Source: an uncultured Alphaproteobacteria bacterium
Lineage (GTDB): Bacteria > Pseudomonadota > Alphaproteobacteria > HIMB59
Length of the DNA stretch: 64,000 nt
Reading direction: 5' to 3'
Assembly: GCA_902594145.1 (NCBI GenBank)
Contig: CACJLA010000001.1
Span: forward strand, 228,543-292,542
Positions 1-9,280 of the stretch are shown here, piece after piece; within the stretch, counting starts at the first letter, position 1; each line of letters opens with the position of its first letter. The notes beneath the pieces were generated by a model that was not told where the DNA came from, did not search any database, and saw only the letters and a program-made list of their open reading frames with translations. Position numbers and translations under genes: made by a program.

Positions 1-805
1 GATTACTACATTCTTGAAGCCATGGATTTGTTCTTGGGCCGGACACCAATAGACGAGTCTCGAACCACTCACCTCCACTTTCAATGTTAACCTTATGCAT
101 ATAAGACCAAAGTTCTTCCTCCGTCATTCCAGCATGTAATTTTTCTTTCATCAGCCACATTCCTTTTTCAGCTGTTTCTATAGAGGCCTTCATGCATACT
201 AACTCATCTTCTGATTTTATTGACCTTGCAGTTTCAACAATTTTTTGAGCATTTAATATTTCAACATTAAATTGCTTAAGAAGCATTTGAATTCCAACAG
301 GGTCAGATACATCAATAGCTAGTCTGTTGTTATTAGGAGAATGCTCACGCATTAAATCTTGAACAATACCAGCCCAGTGTTTTGCATTTTTATCGACAAA
401 ATTATTTGCAGAAAAAAAATCCCAACTTACAACTTCTCTGATTTCATCAATTGTACAGAGGTGACTAGAGAGGTGTTCACTTTTTGGGTAATCAAATAAA
501 ATTACCTTGTTGTCTGCAGAAATAAACACAAAACGAACCAGTTCATGCATTGTAAATAAGCTCATATTTCTGCTATCAGTTGCATATCTAATATTAATGG
601 GATCAAATAAAATACAAGCTCCCACATTATTTAAACGAAGTTGTTCTTGCACCCTGTTTAATCGGTACATTCTCAGACGGTCAAAATCTATCTTATCTTC
701 ATAAAGCCGAGGTTTATAAATTTGATTTTGATAATTTTGGTTAATAGGTTCGAGATACTTTGGTCCAATTTTACGATCTGCGAATTTGCTGGAAAAATTA
801 CTCAT
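1..805 (-). CDS. M24-family (creatinase / aminopeptidase P fold) protein, DddP-like; C-terminal part beyond the window edge
   Basis: Not in the ORF track because it runs off the edge. Minus-strand reading from ATG at 805 gives MSNFSSKFADRKIGPKYLEPINQ...RLRMYRLNRVQEQLRLNNVGACILFDPINIRYATDSRNMSLFTMHE...GGEWFETRLLVSGPRTNPWLQECSN, a creatinase-N domain plus the start of an M24 domain; strongly DddP-like by recall. Confidence 0.75.
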   Translation of the reverse strand, partial: MSNFSSKFADRKIGPKYLEPINQNYQNQIYKPRLYEDKIDFDRLRMYRLNRVQEQLRLNNVGACILFDPINIRYATDSRNMSLFTMHELVRFVFISADNKVILFDYPKSEHLSSHLCTIDEIREVVSWDFFSANNFVDKNAKHWAGIVQDLMREHSPNNNRLAIDVSDPVGIQMLLKQFNVEILNAQKIVETARSIKSEDELVCMKASIETAEKGMWLMKEKLHAGMTEEELWSYMHKVNIESGGEWFETRLLVSGPRTNPWLQECSN

Positions 806-819
806 TGATAAACATTAAT

Positions 820-1914
820 TTATTTTATTTTTTTTTCAAACCTCATCATATTATCTTTAAAGTTTAAAGAGAGTTTTTTCGCACTACTACTGATTTTATC
901 CAAAAATTTAACATTTATATTAATCTTATTTTGCTCATTTTCTGATATTTGACCTACATAAGTAATGGCATTCCATAGTCCTAGTGAATTCATGGGAGAA
1001 AATTTTCTTTTTGAAGAAAGAGATATATTTAGGAAAGAGAAAAAGAAACTCGATATATTTACTTTGTATTTTTTTGAAAATTCAGGAATATTTTGTGAGA
1101 TAGTTTTTATAAAAGCTTTTGGGTCATTAAATTGAAATGGATTAATTTTAGGAAAAAATTGTTTTAATATTTTTTTCGTAAAATCATTTCCTGATGAGTA
1201 GATAAAAAATAGTTGCCCTTTTAAATCTAACATCCTTATCAATGGTAATAACACCAGATTCAAAGTTCTTTGATAGGGCGATCTCAATCGAAAGGCCTGT
1301 GAGGCTATAATAAAGTCATAAACCTTGGGGACATCAGTTAATTTTTTAGGAATTAAATGAATTAAAGGTATTTTTTGATCTTTTCTATAAATAACCATAA
1401 AGCTTTTATGTTTAGGTCGTAATATTGTAGAAGATGTATCTTCTTTTATCTCCCAATTTTTTTTAATGACATCACTCATATTCATCAGCTGCTGATTAAA
1501 ACTAAAACTAGAGTTCCCTGAGAGTTCTTTTTTTATAAGCTTACAATCTTTAAACTCTTTCTCATGGATATCTTTGTAAGAGGCATTTGTGATACAAAAA
1601 ACTAAATTTTTATGTTCATAGAACCGATAACCTAAAAAAGCTAGTAAGCTATTGATATCATCAATACTTATTTCTTTTCCTACAACAATAATAGGGTCTT
1701 CGGGAAATTTCTCGTGAGCAGCAGATAAAAGAGTAGAGATTACACTCCCATCACCAGTTCCAGCGTCAAAAATTCTAAAAGCATCTTTGGTTATCTTTGA
1801 TTTTTTTATGTATTTTGCGAGTTCAAAAGCAATTTTACTTTTCTCATTTGTTGAATTGACGAAAGATAAATATTTATCCCTTGAGTCGAAAAAATCCGCT
1901 TTTTTTGCCCCCAC
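820..1914 (-). CDS. SAM-dependent methyltransferase-like protein of unknown substrate
   Basis: Class-I MTase motif-I-like stretch IFDAGTGDGSVIS near the N-terminus; same strand as, and 14 nt from, the M24 gene. Confidence 0.55.
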   Translation of the reverse strand: MGAKKADFFDSRDKYLSFVNSTNEKSKIAFELAKYIKKSKITKDAFRIFDAGTGDGSVISTLLSAAHEKFPEDPIIVVGKEISIDDINSLLAFLGYRFYEHKNLVFCITNASYKDIHEKEFKDCKLIKKELSGNSSFSFNQQLMNMSDVIKKNWEIKEDTSSTILRPKHKSFMVIYRKDQKIPLIHLIPKKLTDVPKVYDFIIASQAFRLRSPYQRTLNLVLLPLIRMLDLKGQLFFIYSSGNDFTKKILKQFFPKINPFQFNDPKAFIKTISQNIPEFSKKYKVNISSFFFSFLNISLSSKRKFSPMNSLGLWNAITYVGQISENEQNKININVKFLDKISSSAKKLSLNFKDNMMRFEKKIK

Positions 1915-2009
1915 TGTTGCTCTCCTAAACCTTTAATATCCTATCTTTTTTTAAACTAGAAATGGATTTATTTCCATAATAGAGTTTTATTCATTAAGAG
2001 GAGAGCTTT

Positions 2010-3080
2010 ATGGATTTAATTCAAAGATTAGACAAGGGCCCAGTTTTGTGTGCTGAGGGTTATTTATTTGAAATGGAAAAAAGGGGCTATTTACAGGCAG
2101 GCGCCTTCGTACCAGAAGTAGTTTTAGAGCATCCTGAAGTGGTCACCCAGCTTCATCGAGAATTTATTAGAGCAGGCAGTGATGTTGTTCAAGCGTTCAC
2201 ATATTATGGTCATCGTGAAAAGCTTCGATTGATTGGTAAAGAGGAACTACTTGAACCACTTCAATTAAATGCTTTAAAAATTGCAAAAGATGCTGCAAAT
2301 GAATTTCCTGATTTAGATTTAATGATCGCAGGAGATGTTGCTAACACGAATATATATGATCCCAATAATAAATCCTCATTAGTTGAAGTAGAGAAGATGT
2401 ATGAAGAACAAATTGGCTGGGCAAAGGATGCAGGCGTGGACTTTGTTGTAGCTGAAACAATTCAATGGACTGGTGAAGCGTTGATTGCTCTTAAAAAAAT
2501 AAAAGAGGCAGGATTAATAGCAGTGGTAAATTTAGCTATACCAGCAAATGACCTTACAAGAGATAATGATACCCCGGAGGATGCTTGTAAAAAGTTTGAA
2601 GATAATGGCGCTGAGGTTGTGGGCTTAAATTGTTTTAGAGGACCTTACCATACAATGAAACATTTAATTAAAATACGTGAAAAAGTATCTTGTCATGTTG
2701 CAGGGTTGCCAGTTCCAGTTAGAACTACTGATGAATTTCCCGTTTGGTTTTCTTTGCCAGATGAGGGCTGTGATTGTATTCCTAATAACAGACCTTTTCC
2801 TGTCGGCATTGATAATCTTTACTGTAATCGATATGAAATGGCAGAGTTTGCCAAAGATTGTCAAAGCAAAAATATTAATTTCATTGGAGTATGCTGTGGG
2901 GCAGCCCCACACCATGTAAGAGAAATGGCTGTGGCTTTAGGTCGTAAACCTATCTCCTACAAATATTATCCTGACATGAGCAAACATTTTATCTTAGGTA
3001 CAGATAAAACTTTAAGTAGTATTAATACTCAGCATAAAGATAAGTATAAAGCTGAAGAGAAGTGGCTACCCAAAGGGTAG
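2010..3080 (+). CDS. Betaine-homocysteine S-methyltransferase-like / homocysteine S-methyltransferase family
   Basis: GPVLCAEGYLFEMEKRGYLQAGAFVPEVVLEHPEVVTQLHREFIRAGSDVVQAFTYYGHREKL and C-terminal GVCCGAAPHHVREMA zinc-Cys motif. Confidence 0.88.
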   Translation: MDLIQRLDKGPVLCAEGYLFEMEKRGYLQAGAFVPEVVLEHPEVVTQLHREFIRAGSDVVQAFTYYGHREKLRLIGKEELLEPLQLNALKIAKDAANEFPDLDLMIAGDVANTNIYDPNNKSSLVEVEKMYEEQIGWAKDAGVDFVVAETIQWTGEALIALKKIKEAGLIAVVNLAIPANDLTRDNDTPEDACKKFEDNGAEVVGLNCFRGPYHTMKHLIKIREKVSCHVAGLPVPVRTTDEFPVWFSLPDEGCDCIPNNRPFPVGIDNLYCNRYEMAEFAKDCQSKNINFIGVCCGAAPHHVREMAVALGRKPISYKYYPDMSKHFILGTDKTLSSINTQHKDKYKAEEKWLPKG

Positions 3081-3097
3081 TAACTATTTAGAGTGTT

Positions 3098-4435
3098 TTG
3101 ACTACTTATTCATCTAGCAAATTCCCATCAGAAATCGGCGAAAATGGCTGGTTGAAAACAAGTGATAGTCAATATTTTGCCCCCACTCTTGATCGAGATC
3201 ACACCTGTGACTGGCTTGTTATTGGTAGTGGCTTTGCAGGAATATCTGCTGCAAAACGACTAACAGAGCTTCGTAGTGGAGACAAAATAATTCTAATTGA
3301 TGCGATTGGTATTGGTGAAGGAGCAGCAGGCCAGAATAGTGGTTTCATGATCGATGTTCCTCATAATATAAATGCAAAAGGCGATTATCTAAGTTCAATT
3401 AAAAAAGATAAAGACTCAATTTCTCTAAATCGTGAGGCTATAGAATTTTCATCACATATGGTTGAAGAGTACGATATTCCCCAAAGTGTTTATAATAAGA
3501 TTGGAAAGTTAAATGGTGCAGCAACACCCAAAGGTATTTCTTTCAATAAAGATTATAAAAAACAATTAGAGGCATTAGGAGAGGATTATCATTCTTTGGA
3601 TTCCAAACAGATGTCTGAAATTACTGGTTCCAATTATTATGAACAAGGAATTTATACTCCTGGAACAATTCTAATTCAGCCTGCTGAATATATCAAAAGA
3701 ATAGTTGAAAGACTCAGTGATAAAATCAAAGTTTTTCAAAATAGTCCTATAAAAAAAATTGAAAAAAAAAATAATAGTTGGGACGCCTATACTTCTCAAG
3801 GAAAAATAATTTCTAAAAATATTATTTTTGCAGTTAATGGGCATATAACAAATTTTGGATTTTACAAAAATCAACTTATTCATATTTTTACTTACTCCTC
3901 TCTTACTAAAAAATTTGATGATAGTATTTTAAAAAGTGACCCCTCATGGGGTTTGACCTCTTCAAATCCTATTGGCACCACTGTTAGAAAAATTAAGGTT
4001 AGTGAAAATCAATCTAGACTTCTCATTAGGAATACTTGGAGATGCCGCCAAAATCTTGAGTCACTTAATTCTGATTTTGAGAACTCCTGTCAAAAACACC
4101 GAAAAAGTTTTATAGGACGCTTTCCTAATTTAAATGAAATACCATTTGAGTTTAGTTGGGGAGGGCGAGTTTGTCTTTCTTTAAACGGCGCTCCTGCTTT
4201 TGGTGAGTTAGATGAAAATCTCTTTTCTGCTTGTTGTTCAAATGGATTGGGAACAGTTAAAGGAACCTTGGCAGGAAAACTAATCATTGATAAGGCATGT
4301 AAATCAAATTCATCTCAACTTGATAAGTATGAAAATATTGAAAAACCATCTATTTTGCCGCCTAATTTTTTAACCCAAATAGGGGCAAACTTAAGAATTA
4401 AATCTCGAGAAATGACAGCTGGTAGGGATTTATAA
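3098..4435 (+). CDS. FAD-dependent oxidoreductase (DAO family; sarcosine/N-methyl-amino-acid oxidase-like), TTG start
   Basis: Rossmann motif VIGSGFAGISAAKRL and GEGAAGQNSGFM; DAO-type C-terminus. Confidence 0.82.
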   Translation: MTTYSSSKFPSEIGENGWLKTSDSQYFAPTLDRDHTCDWLVIGSGFAGISAAKRLTELRSGDKIILIDAIGIGEGAAGQNSGFMIDVPHNINAKGDYLSSIKKDKDSISLNREAIEFSSHMVEEYDIPQSVYNKIGKLNGAATPKGISFNKDYKKQLEALGEDYHSLDSKQMSEITGSNYYEQGIYTPGTILIQPAEYIKRIVERLSDKIKVFQNSPIKKIEKKNNSWDAYTSQGKIISKNIIFAVNGHITNFGFYKNQLIHIFTYSSLTKKFDDSILKSDPSWGLTSSNPIGTTVRKIKVSENQSRLLIRNTWRCRQNLESLNSDFENSCQKHRKSFIGRFPNLNEIPFEFSWGGRVCLSLNGAPAFGELDENLFSACCSNGLGTVKGTLAGKLIIDKACKSNSSQLDKYENIEKPSILPPNFLTQIGANLRIKSREMTAGRDL

Positions 4436-4453
4436 AAGAAATGATAACCAATT

Positions 4454-5392
4454 ATGATACATTGGATAGCTAAACAAGGAGATTACGGGAAAGTGACTAT
4501 TTTAAAAGGTATCTATGGAGCTATGTGTACCCCATTCCAAGATAGCGGAGAGGGAATAGATCTAAAGCGTTACCACTTTCATATTGATGATTTATTAGAA
4601 GCGGGTGTACATGGTTTAGTCTTATGTTCTGGCACAGGTGAATACGCTTATCTAACAGATGATGAGAAACAAACTTTAATTACAGAGGGTGTAAAACATA
4701 TTAATGGCAGGTGCCCTACGATAGCACAAACTACTGCACTTAGTACTAATGAGTGTATCAACAAAGCAAGGGCTGCAGAAGATGCAGGTGCAACTGCAAT
4801 TATGGTTATGCCGCCTTTTCTAGAACCGCCCTCAGAACTTGGAGTTATTTATCACTATGAGGCTATAGCAAAAGCAGTGAGAATTCCTATCGTAATGTAT
4901 AATGTTCCACAGCAAGCCGCACCCCTCACCGAAGACACTTATCGTAAATTATTAGCAATAGAAAATTTAGATTATATTAAAGACAGTTCAGGAGACTTTT
5001 TAAATTTGCAAAAATTTACCAAGACTGGAGGAAGAGTTTTCTGTGGTATAGACTCCTTTGCACCATTTGCATTAATGAGTGGATGTACAGGGATGATTTG
5101 GGGAGCTGTAAATTTTATGCCCCATGAATGTGTTAATCTATTTAATTTAATAGAAGAAAAAAAATATCAAGAAGCTATGGATCTATGGAAATTGATGGAG
5201 CCAGTCTGTTTATGGCTAGGAGGAAATAGACACGATGTGGACTACCTTACTGGGATTAAAGCAGCAGCGAATTTATCAGGTAGAGACATGGGACCACCCC
5301 GTAAACCCCTATTGAATGTAGCAGCATCTGCACGCCATGATTTAAGAATTGCTATGTCAAAACTACCCATAAACCATATAGATTTAACGTGA
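4454..5392 (+). CDS. Dihydrodipicolinate synthase (DapA/NAL) superfamily aldolase/deaminase; start may be GTG at 4493
   Basis: GTGEYAYLTDDEK, PIVMYNVP (catalytic Tyr) and YIKDSSGD (Schiff-base Lys) motifs. Confidence 0.87.
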   Translation: MIHWIAKQGDYGKVTILKGIYGAMCTPFQDSGEGIDLKRYHFHIDDLLEAGVHGLVLCSGTGEYAYLTDDEKQTLITEGVKHINGRCPTIAQTTALSTNECINKARAAEDAGATAIMVMPPFLEPPSELGVIYHYEAIAKAVRIPIVMYNVPQQAAPLTEDTYRKLLAIENLDYIKDSSGDFLNLQKFTKTGGRVFCGIDSFAPFALMSGCTGMIWGAVNFMPHECVNLFNLIEEKKYQEAMDLWKLMEPVCLWLGGNRHDVDYLTGIKAAANLSGRDMGPPRKPLLNVAASARHDLRIAMSKLPINHIDLT

Positions 5393-5411
5393 TCGTAAAA
5401 AAGAATTAATA

Positions 5412-6602
5412 ATGAGAGAACTTGAAGTTGACCAAAATGATATTGATCAAAACTATGTATCTATCCTTCAAAAATTAAAGCAATGTATTAAACCAATACA
5501 CGAAGCAAAAGGCATCCCTAATGAATATTATACTAAAACTGAATATTTTGATTTAGAGAAAGAAATTCTTTTTAACAAAGGTTGGTTTGCCGTAGGCTTC
5601 GTTAAAGACCTACCTCAACTTGGCTCTGTTAAACCGGTCAACTATTTTAAAAATCCTCTTTTATTAATTCGTAGTATCCAAGATAAAAAAATACGAGTTT
5701 TTCAAAATGTATGTCGACATCGAGGTATGACCCTCATTAAAGACCCCAAAGTTCTGAAGGGAGCAATTCGCTGTCCTTACCATTCTTGGTGCTACAAGCA
5801 AACTGGAGAAGTTGTTGCCACCCCTCATATTGGAGGGCCAGGTTATAATTATCACTCCGATATTAATAAAAGTGAATTATCATTAATTGAGGTTCGCTCT
5901 CACGTTTGGAGAGATGTAATATTTGTGAATCCTGATGGGAGGGCGAAACCCTTTGAAGAGGTTCATAAATCTTTATTAGAACGATGGTCCTCTTTTGATC
6001 AACCTATGCATTCAGATATGAGCGACTCATCTTTTGAGCTTGAGGTCAAAACTAATTGGAAACTAGCAGTCGAAAATTATTTAGAGTCCTACCACCTCCC
6101 TTGGATTCACCCAGGTTTAAATAGTTATTCCAAGTTAGAGGATCATGAAAATATTGTTAAATATGATCATTATTCTGGACAAGTTAGTAATAAATATATT
6201 CCAAGATATTCAACAGGAAAACAATTTCAAAATTTTAAAAATTTAAGCTCTGAATGGAACAGCAAAGGAGAATATATTGTTTTATTTCCAAATTTAATAT
6301 TGGGTGTTCAAAAAGATCATGTTTTTAATCTCATTATTGAGCCAATTGGGTGTGATCAAATCAAAGAGCATGTTGAAATCTATTATTCAGACCCTTCTAT
6401 GTTGTCTGATGAATATCAGCAAACACGCTTAGAGAATACTAAGCTTTGGAGAACCGTATTTGAAGAAGATATTTTTGTAGTAGAGGGAATGCAGCAAGGC
6501 CGTTATGCGGAAGACTTTGATGGAGGGCGCTTTTCACCAGTAATGGATGAGCCAACTCATGTCTTTCACGATTGGTACGCTAGAAAGATGTTAAAAGTTT
6601 AG
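5412..6602 (+). CDS. Rieske non-heme iron oxygenase alpha subunit (quaternary-amine demethylase-like)
   Basis: Rieske CRHRGM...CPYHSWCY and mononuclear-iron region NWKLAVENYLESYHLPWIHP. Confidence 0.88.
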   Translation: MRELEVDQNDIDQNYVSILQKLKQCIKPIHEAKGIPNEYYTKTEYFDLEKEILFNKGWFAVGFVKDLPQLGSVKPVNYFKNPLLLIRSIQDKKIRVFQNVCRHRGMTLIKDPKVLKGAIRCPYHSWCYKQTGEVVATPHIGGPGYNYHSDINKSELSLIEVRSHVWRDVIFVNPDGRAKPFEEVHKSLLERWSSFDQPMHSDMSDSSFELEVKTNWKLAVENYLESYHLPWIHPGLNSYSKLEDHENIVKYDHYSGQVSNKYIPRYSTGKQFQNFKNLSSEWNSKGEYIVLFPNLILGVQKDHVFNLIIEPIGCDQIKEHVEIYYSDPSMLSDEYQQTRLENTKLWRTVFEEDIFVVEGMQQGRYAEDFDGGRFSPVMDEPTHVFHDWYARKMLKV

Positions 6603-6697
6603 AATGACTTTTGATACATGAATTCTTCTAGGCATCTTAGAAGCCGTTCTAGCAATTACTATTATGCTCTACAAATATAATAAAAAAAATAATTTAT

Positions 6698-7081
6698 TTA
6701 TTTTTTTAATTCAAACCCTGCTTTTACCCAAGCATTTGTTCCACCAGATAAGTTAGAGACATCTTTATAACCCATATCTTGAAGAGTTTTAGTTGATAAA
6801 GTTCCTTGACCACCCACTCCACAATAAACGACAATTTTTTTCTCAGGATCAAGCTCATCTTTTCTGAGAGGGTTGTCTGGTCTTTGATCAGCGTGAAATT
6901 CCAACATGTCTCTTGGAACATGAACTGATCCTTCTATTTGACCTTCAACCTCGATGGCATCTTTTGATCGAACATCAACAAGGATAATTTCTTCATTATC
7001 TAATTGCTGTTTTAATTCTTCTGGACTCACTGATTTGATTTCAGCATTTGCTTCATCTAAAAGCTCTGGAAAAGTCTTCAT
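6698..7081 (-). CDS. Rhodanese-like sulfurtransferase domain protein
   Basis: ILVDVRSKDAIEVEGQIEGSVHVPR and VVYCGVGGQGTLSTKTLQDMGYKDVSNLSGGTNAW. Confidence 0.85.
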   Translation of the reverse strand: MKTFPELLDEANAEIKSVSPEELKQQLDNEEIILVDVRSKDAIEVEGQIEGSVHVPRDMLEFHADQRPDNPLRKDELDPEKKIVVYCGVGGQGTLSTKTLQDMGYKDVSNLSGGTNAWVKAGFELKK

Positions 7082-7160
7082 TTATTCATTTCTCCTCAAT
7101 AACTATTGATAATATATAACTGTTTGATCTTAAATTTAATATATTACTATAATATAAGAC

Positions 7161-8195
7161 ATGAATACTATTGTAAATCCAGGATCTAGTCACGAAACAG
7201 ATGTAGTGATAATTGGTGCTGGTCCTTGCGGTCTTTTCCAAGTATTTGAGCTGGGCCTTTTAGATATGAAATCTCATCTCATTGACAATCTAGACAAGAT
7301 TGGTGGACAATGTGCTGAGCTTTATCCTGATAAGAACTTATATGATATTCCAAGCAGACCAGCTATCACGGGCCAAGAGTTAACCGATGATTTAATTAAA
7401 CAAGCTGAACCTTTCAACCCTACTTATCACCTAAACCAATTAACCTCAAAAATTGAAATTAATGAAAATGATATTTTAGTAGAAACAGATAAAGGCACCT
7501 CAATTAAGTGCAAGTCTGTCGTTATTGCTGCCGGGGCAGGAAGCTTTGTTCCAAGGAAACTTCCAGCAGAAGGTGCTGATCAATTAGAAAATAAGAATAT
7601 CTTTTACTCAGTCAAAAAAAGAACAGACTTTCAAGACAAGAATATTTTAATTATTGGTGGAGGTGACTCCGCTTTAGATTATGTTATGGGATTTCAAGGT
7701 ATCGCTAAAAAAGTATCACTGGTTCATAGAAGAAAAGAATTTAAAGGTGTCCAAGACTCAGTAAATAAAGTTATGTCATTGGTTGATAAGGGTGAGGTAA
7801 GCTTCAATATGGGAAGCCTTAAAAAAGTTACTCTCAATGAAAATGGTAAAGTAACAGCAACTCTTGATGATGATAAAATAATTAATGACATTGATGCAAT
7901 ATTTCCATTTTTTGGTTTAAAAATAGAATTAGGCCCAATCGCAGAGTGGGGATTAAACTTAGAAAAGAATCATATTTCTGTTAACACAGAAAACTTCGAA
8001 ACTTCAGTACCGAAAATTTTTGCTGTGGGAGATATTTGTATTTACCCTGGTAAGTTAAAATTGATATTAAGTGGTTTTCATGAAGCTGCACTTGCTGCAA
8101 AAAAAATGTTTGAGTACTGTCATAGTGATAAAAAGTATGTTTTTAGGTACACTACCTCCTCAAGCGATCTCCAAAAAAAACTTGGAGTTAAGTAA
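7161..8195 (+). CDS. Ferredoxin--NADP+ reductase, thioredoxin-reductase-like type
   Basis: VVIIGAGPCGLFQVFELG, DKIGGQCAELYPDKNLYDIPSRPAITG and NADP-binding ILIIGGGDSALDY. Confidence 0.87.
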   Translation: MNTIVNPGSSHETDVVIIGAGPCGLFQVFELGLLDMKSHLIDNLDKIGGQCAELYPDKNLYDIPSRPAITGQELTDDLIKQAEPFNPTYHLNQLTSKIEINENDILVETDKGTSIKCKSVVIAAGAGSFVPRKLPAEGADQLENKNIFYSVKKRTDFQDKNILIIGGGDSALDYVMGFQGIAKKVSLVHRRKEFKGVQDSVNKVMSLVDKGEVSFNMGSLKKVTLNENGKVTATLDDDKIINDIDAIFPFFGLKIELGPIAEWGLNLEKNHISVNTENFETSVPKIFAVGDICIYPGKLKLILSGFHEAALAAKKMFEYCHSDKKYVFRYTTSSSDLQKKLGVK

Positions 8196-8206
8196 TTTTA
8201 TTCTCA

Positions 8207-9280
8207 TTGTTTAAAAATAAAGTTTTATTTTTTTTAATAATATTTTTTCTATTTACCTTTAGAGCAAATTCAATTGTCTTAGAAACGACTCCTATTAAAT
8301 TAAATTCTCCATGGGGTATGAGCTGGCTAAATTCTGAGGAGCTATTAATTACACAAAAAACAGGAGAAATTTATAAAGTTAACACAAAAAATTTATCTAA
8401 AAGTGAAATAACACATGAAATTCCCTCAACTTTTTTTGGTCAAGGGGGATTGCTTGACATTGTAACTGAAAATAACATTGTATGGATAACTTGTTCGATT
8501 AAAAAAGGAAGAAAATATACAACCGCAGTTTATCGCGCTGAACTTAAAAATAATAAGCTTGTCAACGAAGAACTTATATATGAAGCTCTTCCCTATTTTG
8601 ATAACGGAAAGCATTTTGGTTCGAGAATAGAAATTCTTGATGATTATCTCTTTGTTAGCATCGGTGAAAGAGGTAAAGGAATGATTGCCCAGGACCCTTC
8701 AAATTCTATTGGTTCGATAATTAGAATTCATAAAAATGGAGAATATCCTGAGGATAATCCTTTTTTAACAAATAATGAATGGTTGCCAGAGTTATTTCAA
8801 ATCGGTGTTAGAAACCCACAAGGGATGACATTAGATCCTCAAACAAATTCTATTTATATATCTAATCATGGTCCTAAAGGGGGTGACTTCATTGGAAAGG
8901 TCGTAGGCGGTTCCAATTTCGGGTGGAAAAAAATTGGATGGGGCGGAACCAATTATTCTGGCACTAAAATAGGTGATGGTAATGCATGGGAGCCTGGTTT
9001 TATAAAACCTGATTTTATCTGGGTGCCTTCAATAGCAGTTAGTGGTATAAAATTTTATCAAGGAGAGGCTTTCCCAGAGTGGCAAAATTCACTCTTGGTA
9101 TCTTCTCTCAAATTTCAATATTTGTCTGTGTTGCACAGAAAAGGTAACAAATTCGTAAAAGAGGAAGTTATATTTAAAGATAAAATTGGAAGAGTTAGAG
9201 ATATAGAAATAGATCAATTAGGTAATATTTATATTATTACTGATGAAACAGACTCAAATTTATTTGTTTTAAAACCTTAG
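8207..9280 (+). CDS. PQQ-dependent aldose sugar / glucose-sorbosone dehydrogenase family, secreted
   Basis: Signal peptide; PWGMSWLNSEELLITQKTGEIY, GVRNPQGMTLDPQTNSIYISNHGPKGGD. Confidence 0.83.
   Translation: MFKNKVLFFLIIFFLFTFRANSIVLETTPIKLNSPWGMSWLNSEELLITQKTGEIYKVNTKNLSKSEITHEIPSTFFGQGGLLDIVTENNIVWITCSIKKGRKYTTAVYRAELKNNKLVNEELIYEALPYFDNGKHFGSRIEILDDYLFVSIGERGKGMIAQDPSNSIGSIIRIHKNGEYPEDNPFLTNNEWLPELFQIGVRNPQGMTLDPQTNSIYISNHGPKGGDFIGKVVGGSNFGWKKIGWGGTNYSGTKIGDGNAWEPGFIKPDFIWVPSIAVSGIKFYQGEAFPEWQNSLLVSSLKFQYLSVLHRKGNKFVKEEVIFKDKIGRVRDIEIDQLGNIYIITDETDSNLFVLKP

Noticed and set aside
507-704. Plus-strand 65-aa ORF near the left edge
   Set aside because: Lies antisense to the edge-truncated M24 gene, whose minus-strand translation is clearly conserved-looking.
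2664-2919. Small ORFs in alternate frames over the BHMT-like gene
   Set aside because: Overlap a convincing long CDS and show no recognisable domain; the same applies to the other 60-130 aa antisense or alternate-frame ORFs across the window (for example 21749-22000, 50004-50384, 54670-54987).
6625-6643. Hairpin cttcta-ggcatct-tagaag after the Rieske gene as a terminator
   Set aside because: Only a 6-bp AT-rich stem with no following U-tract; too weak to call.
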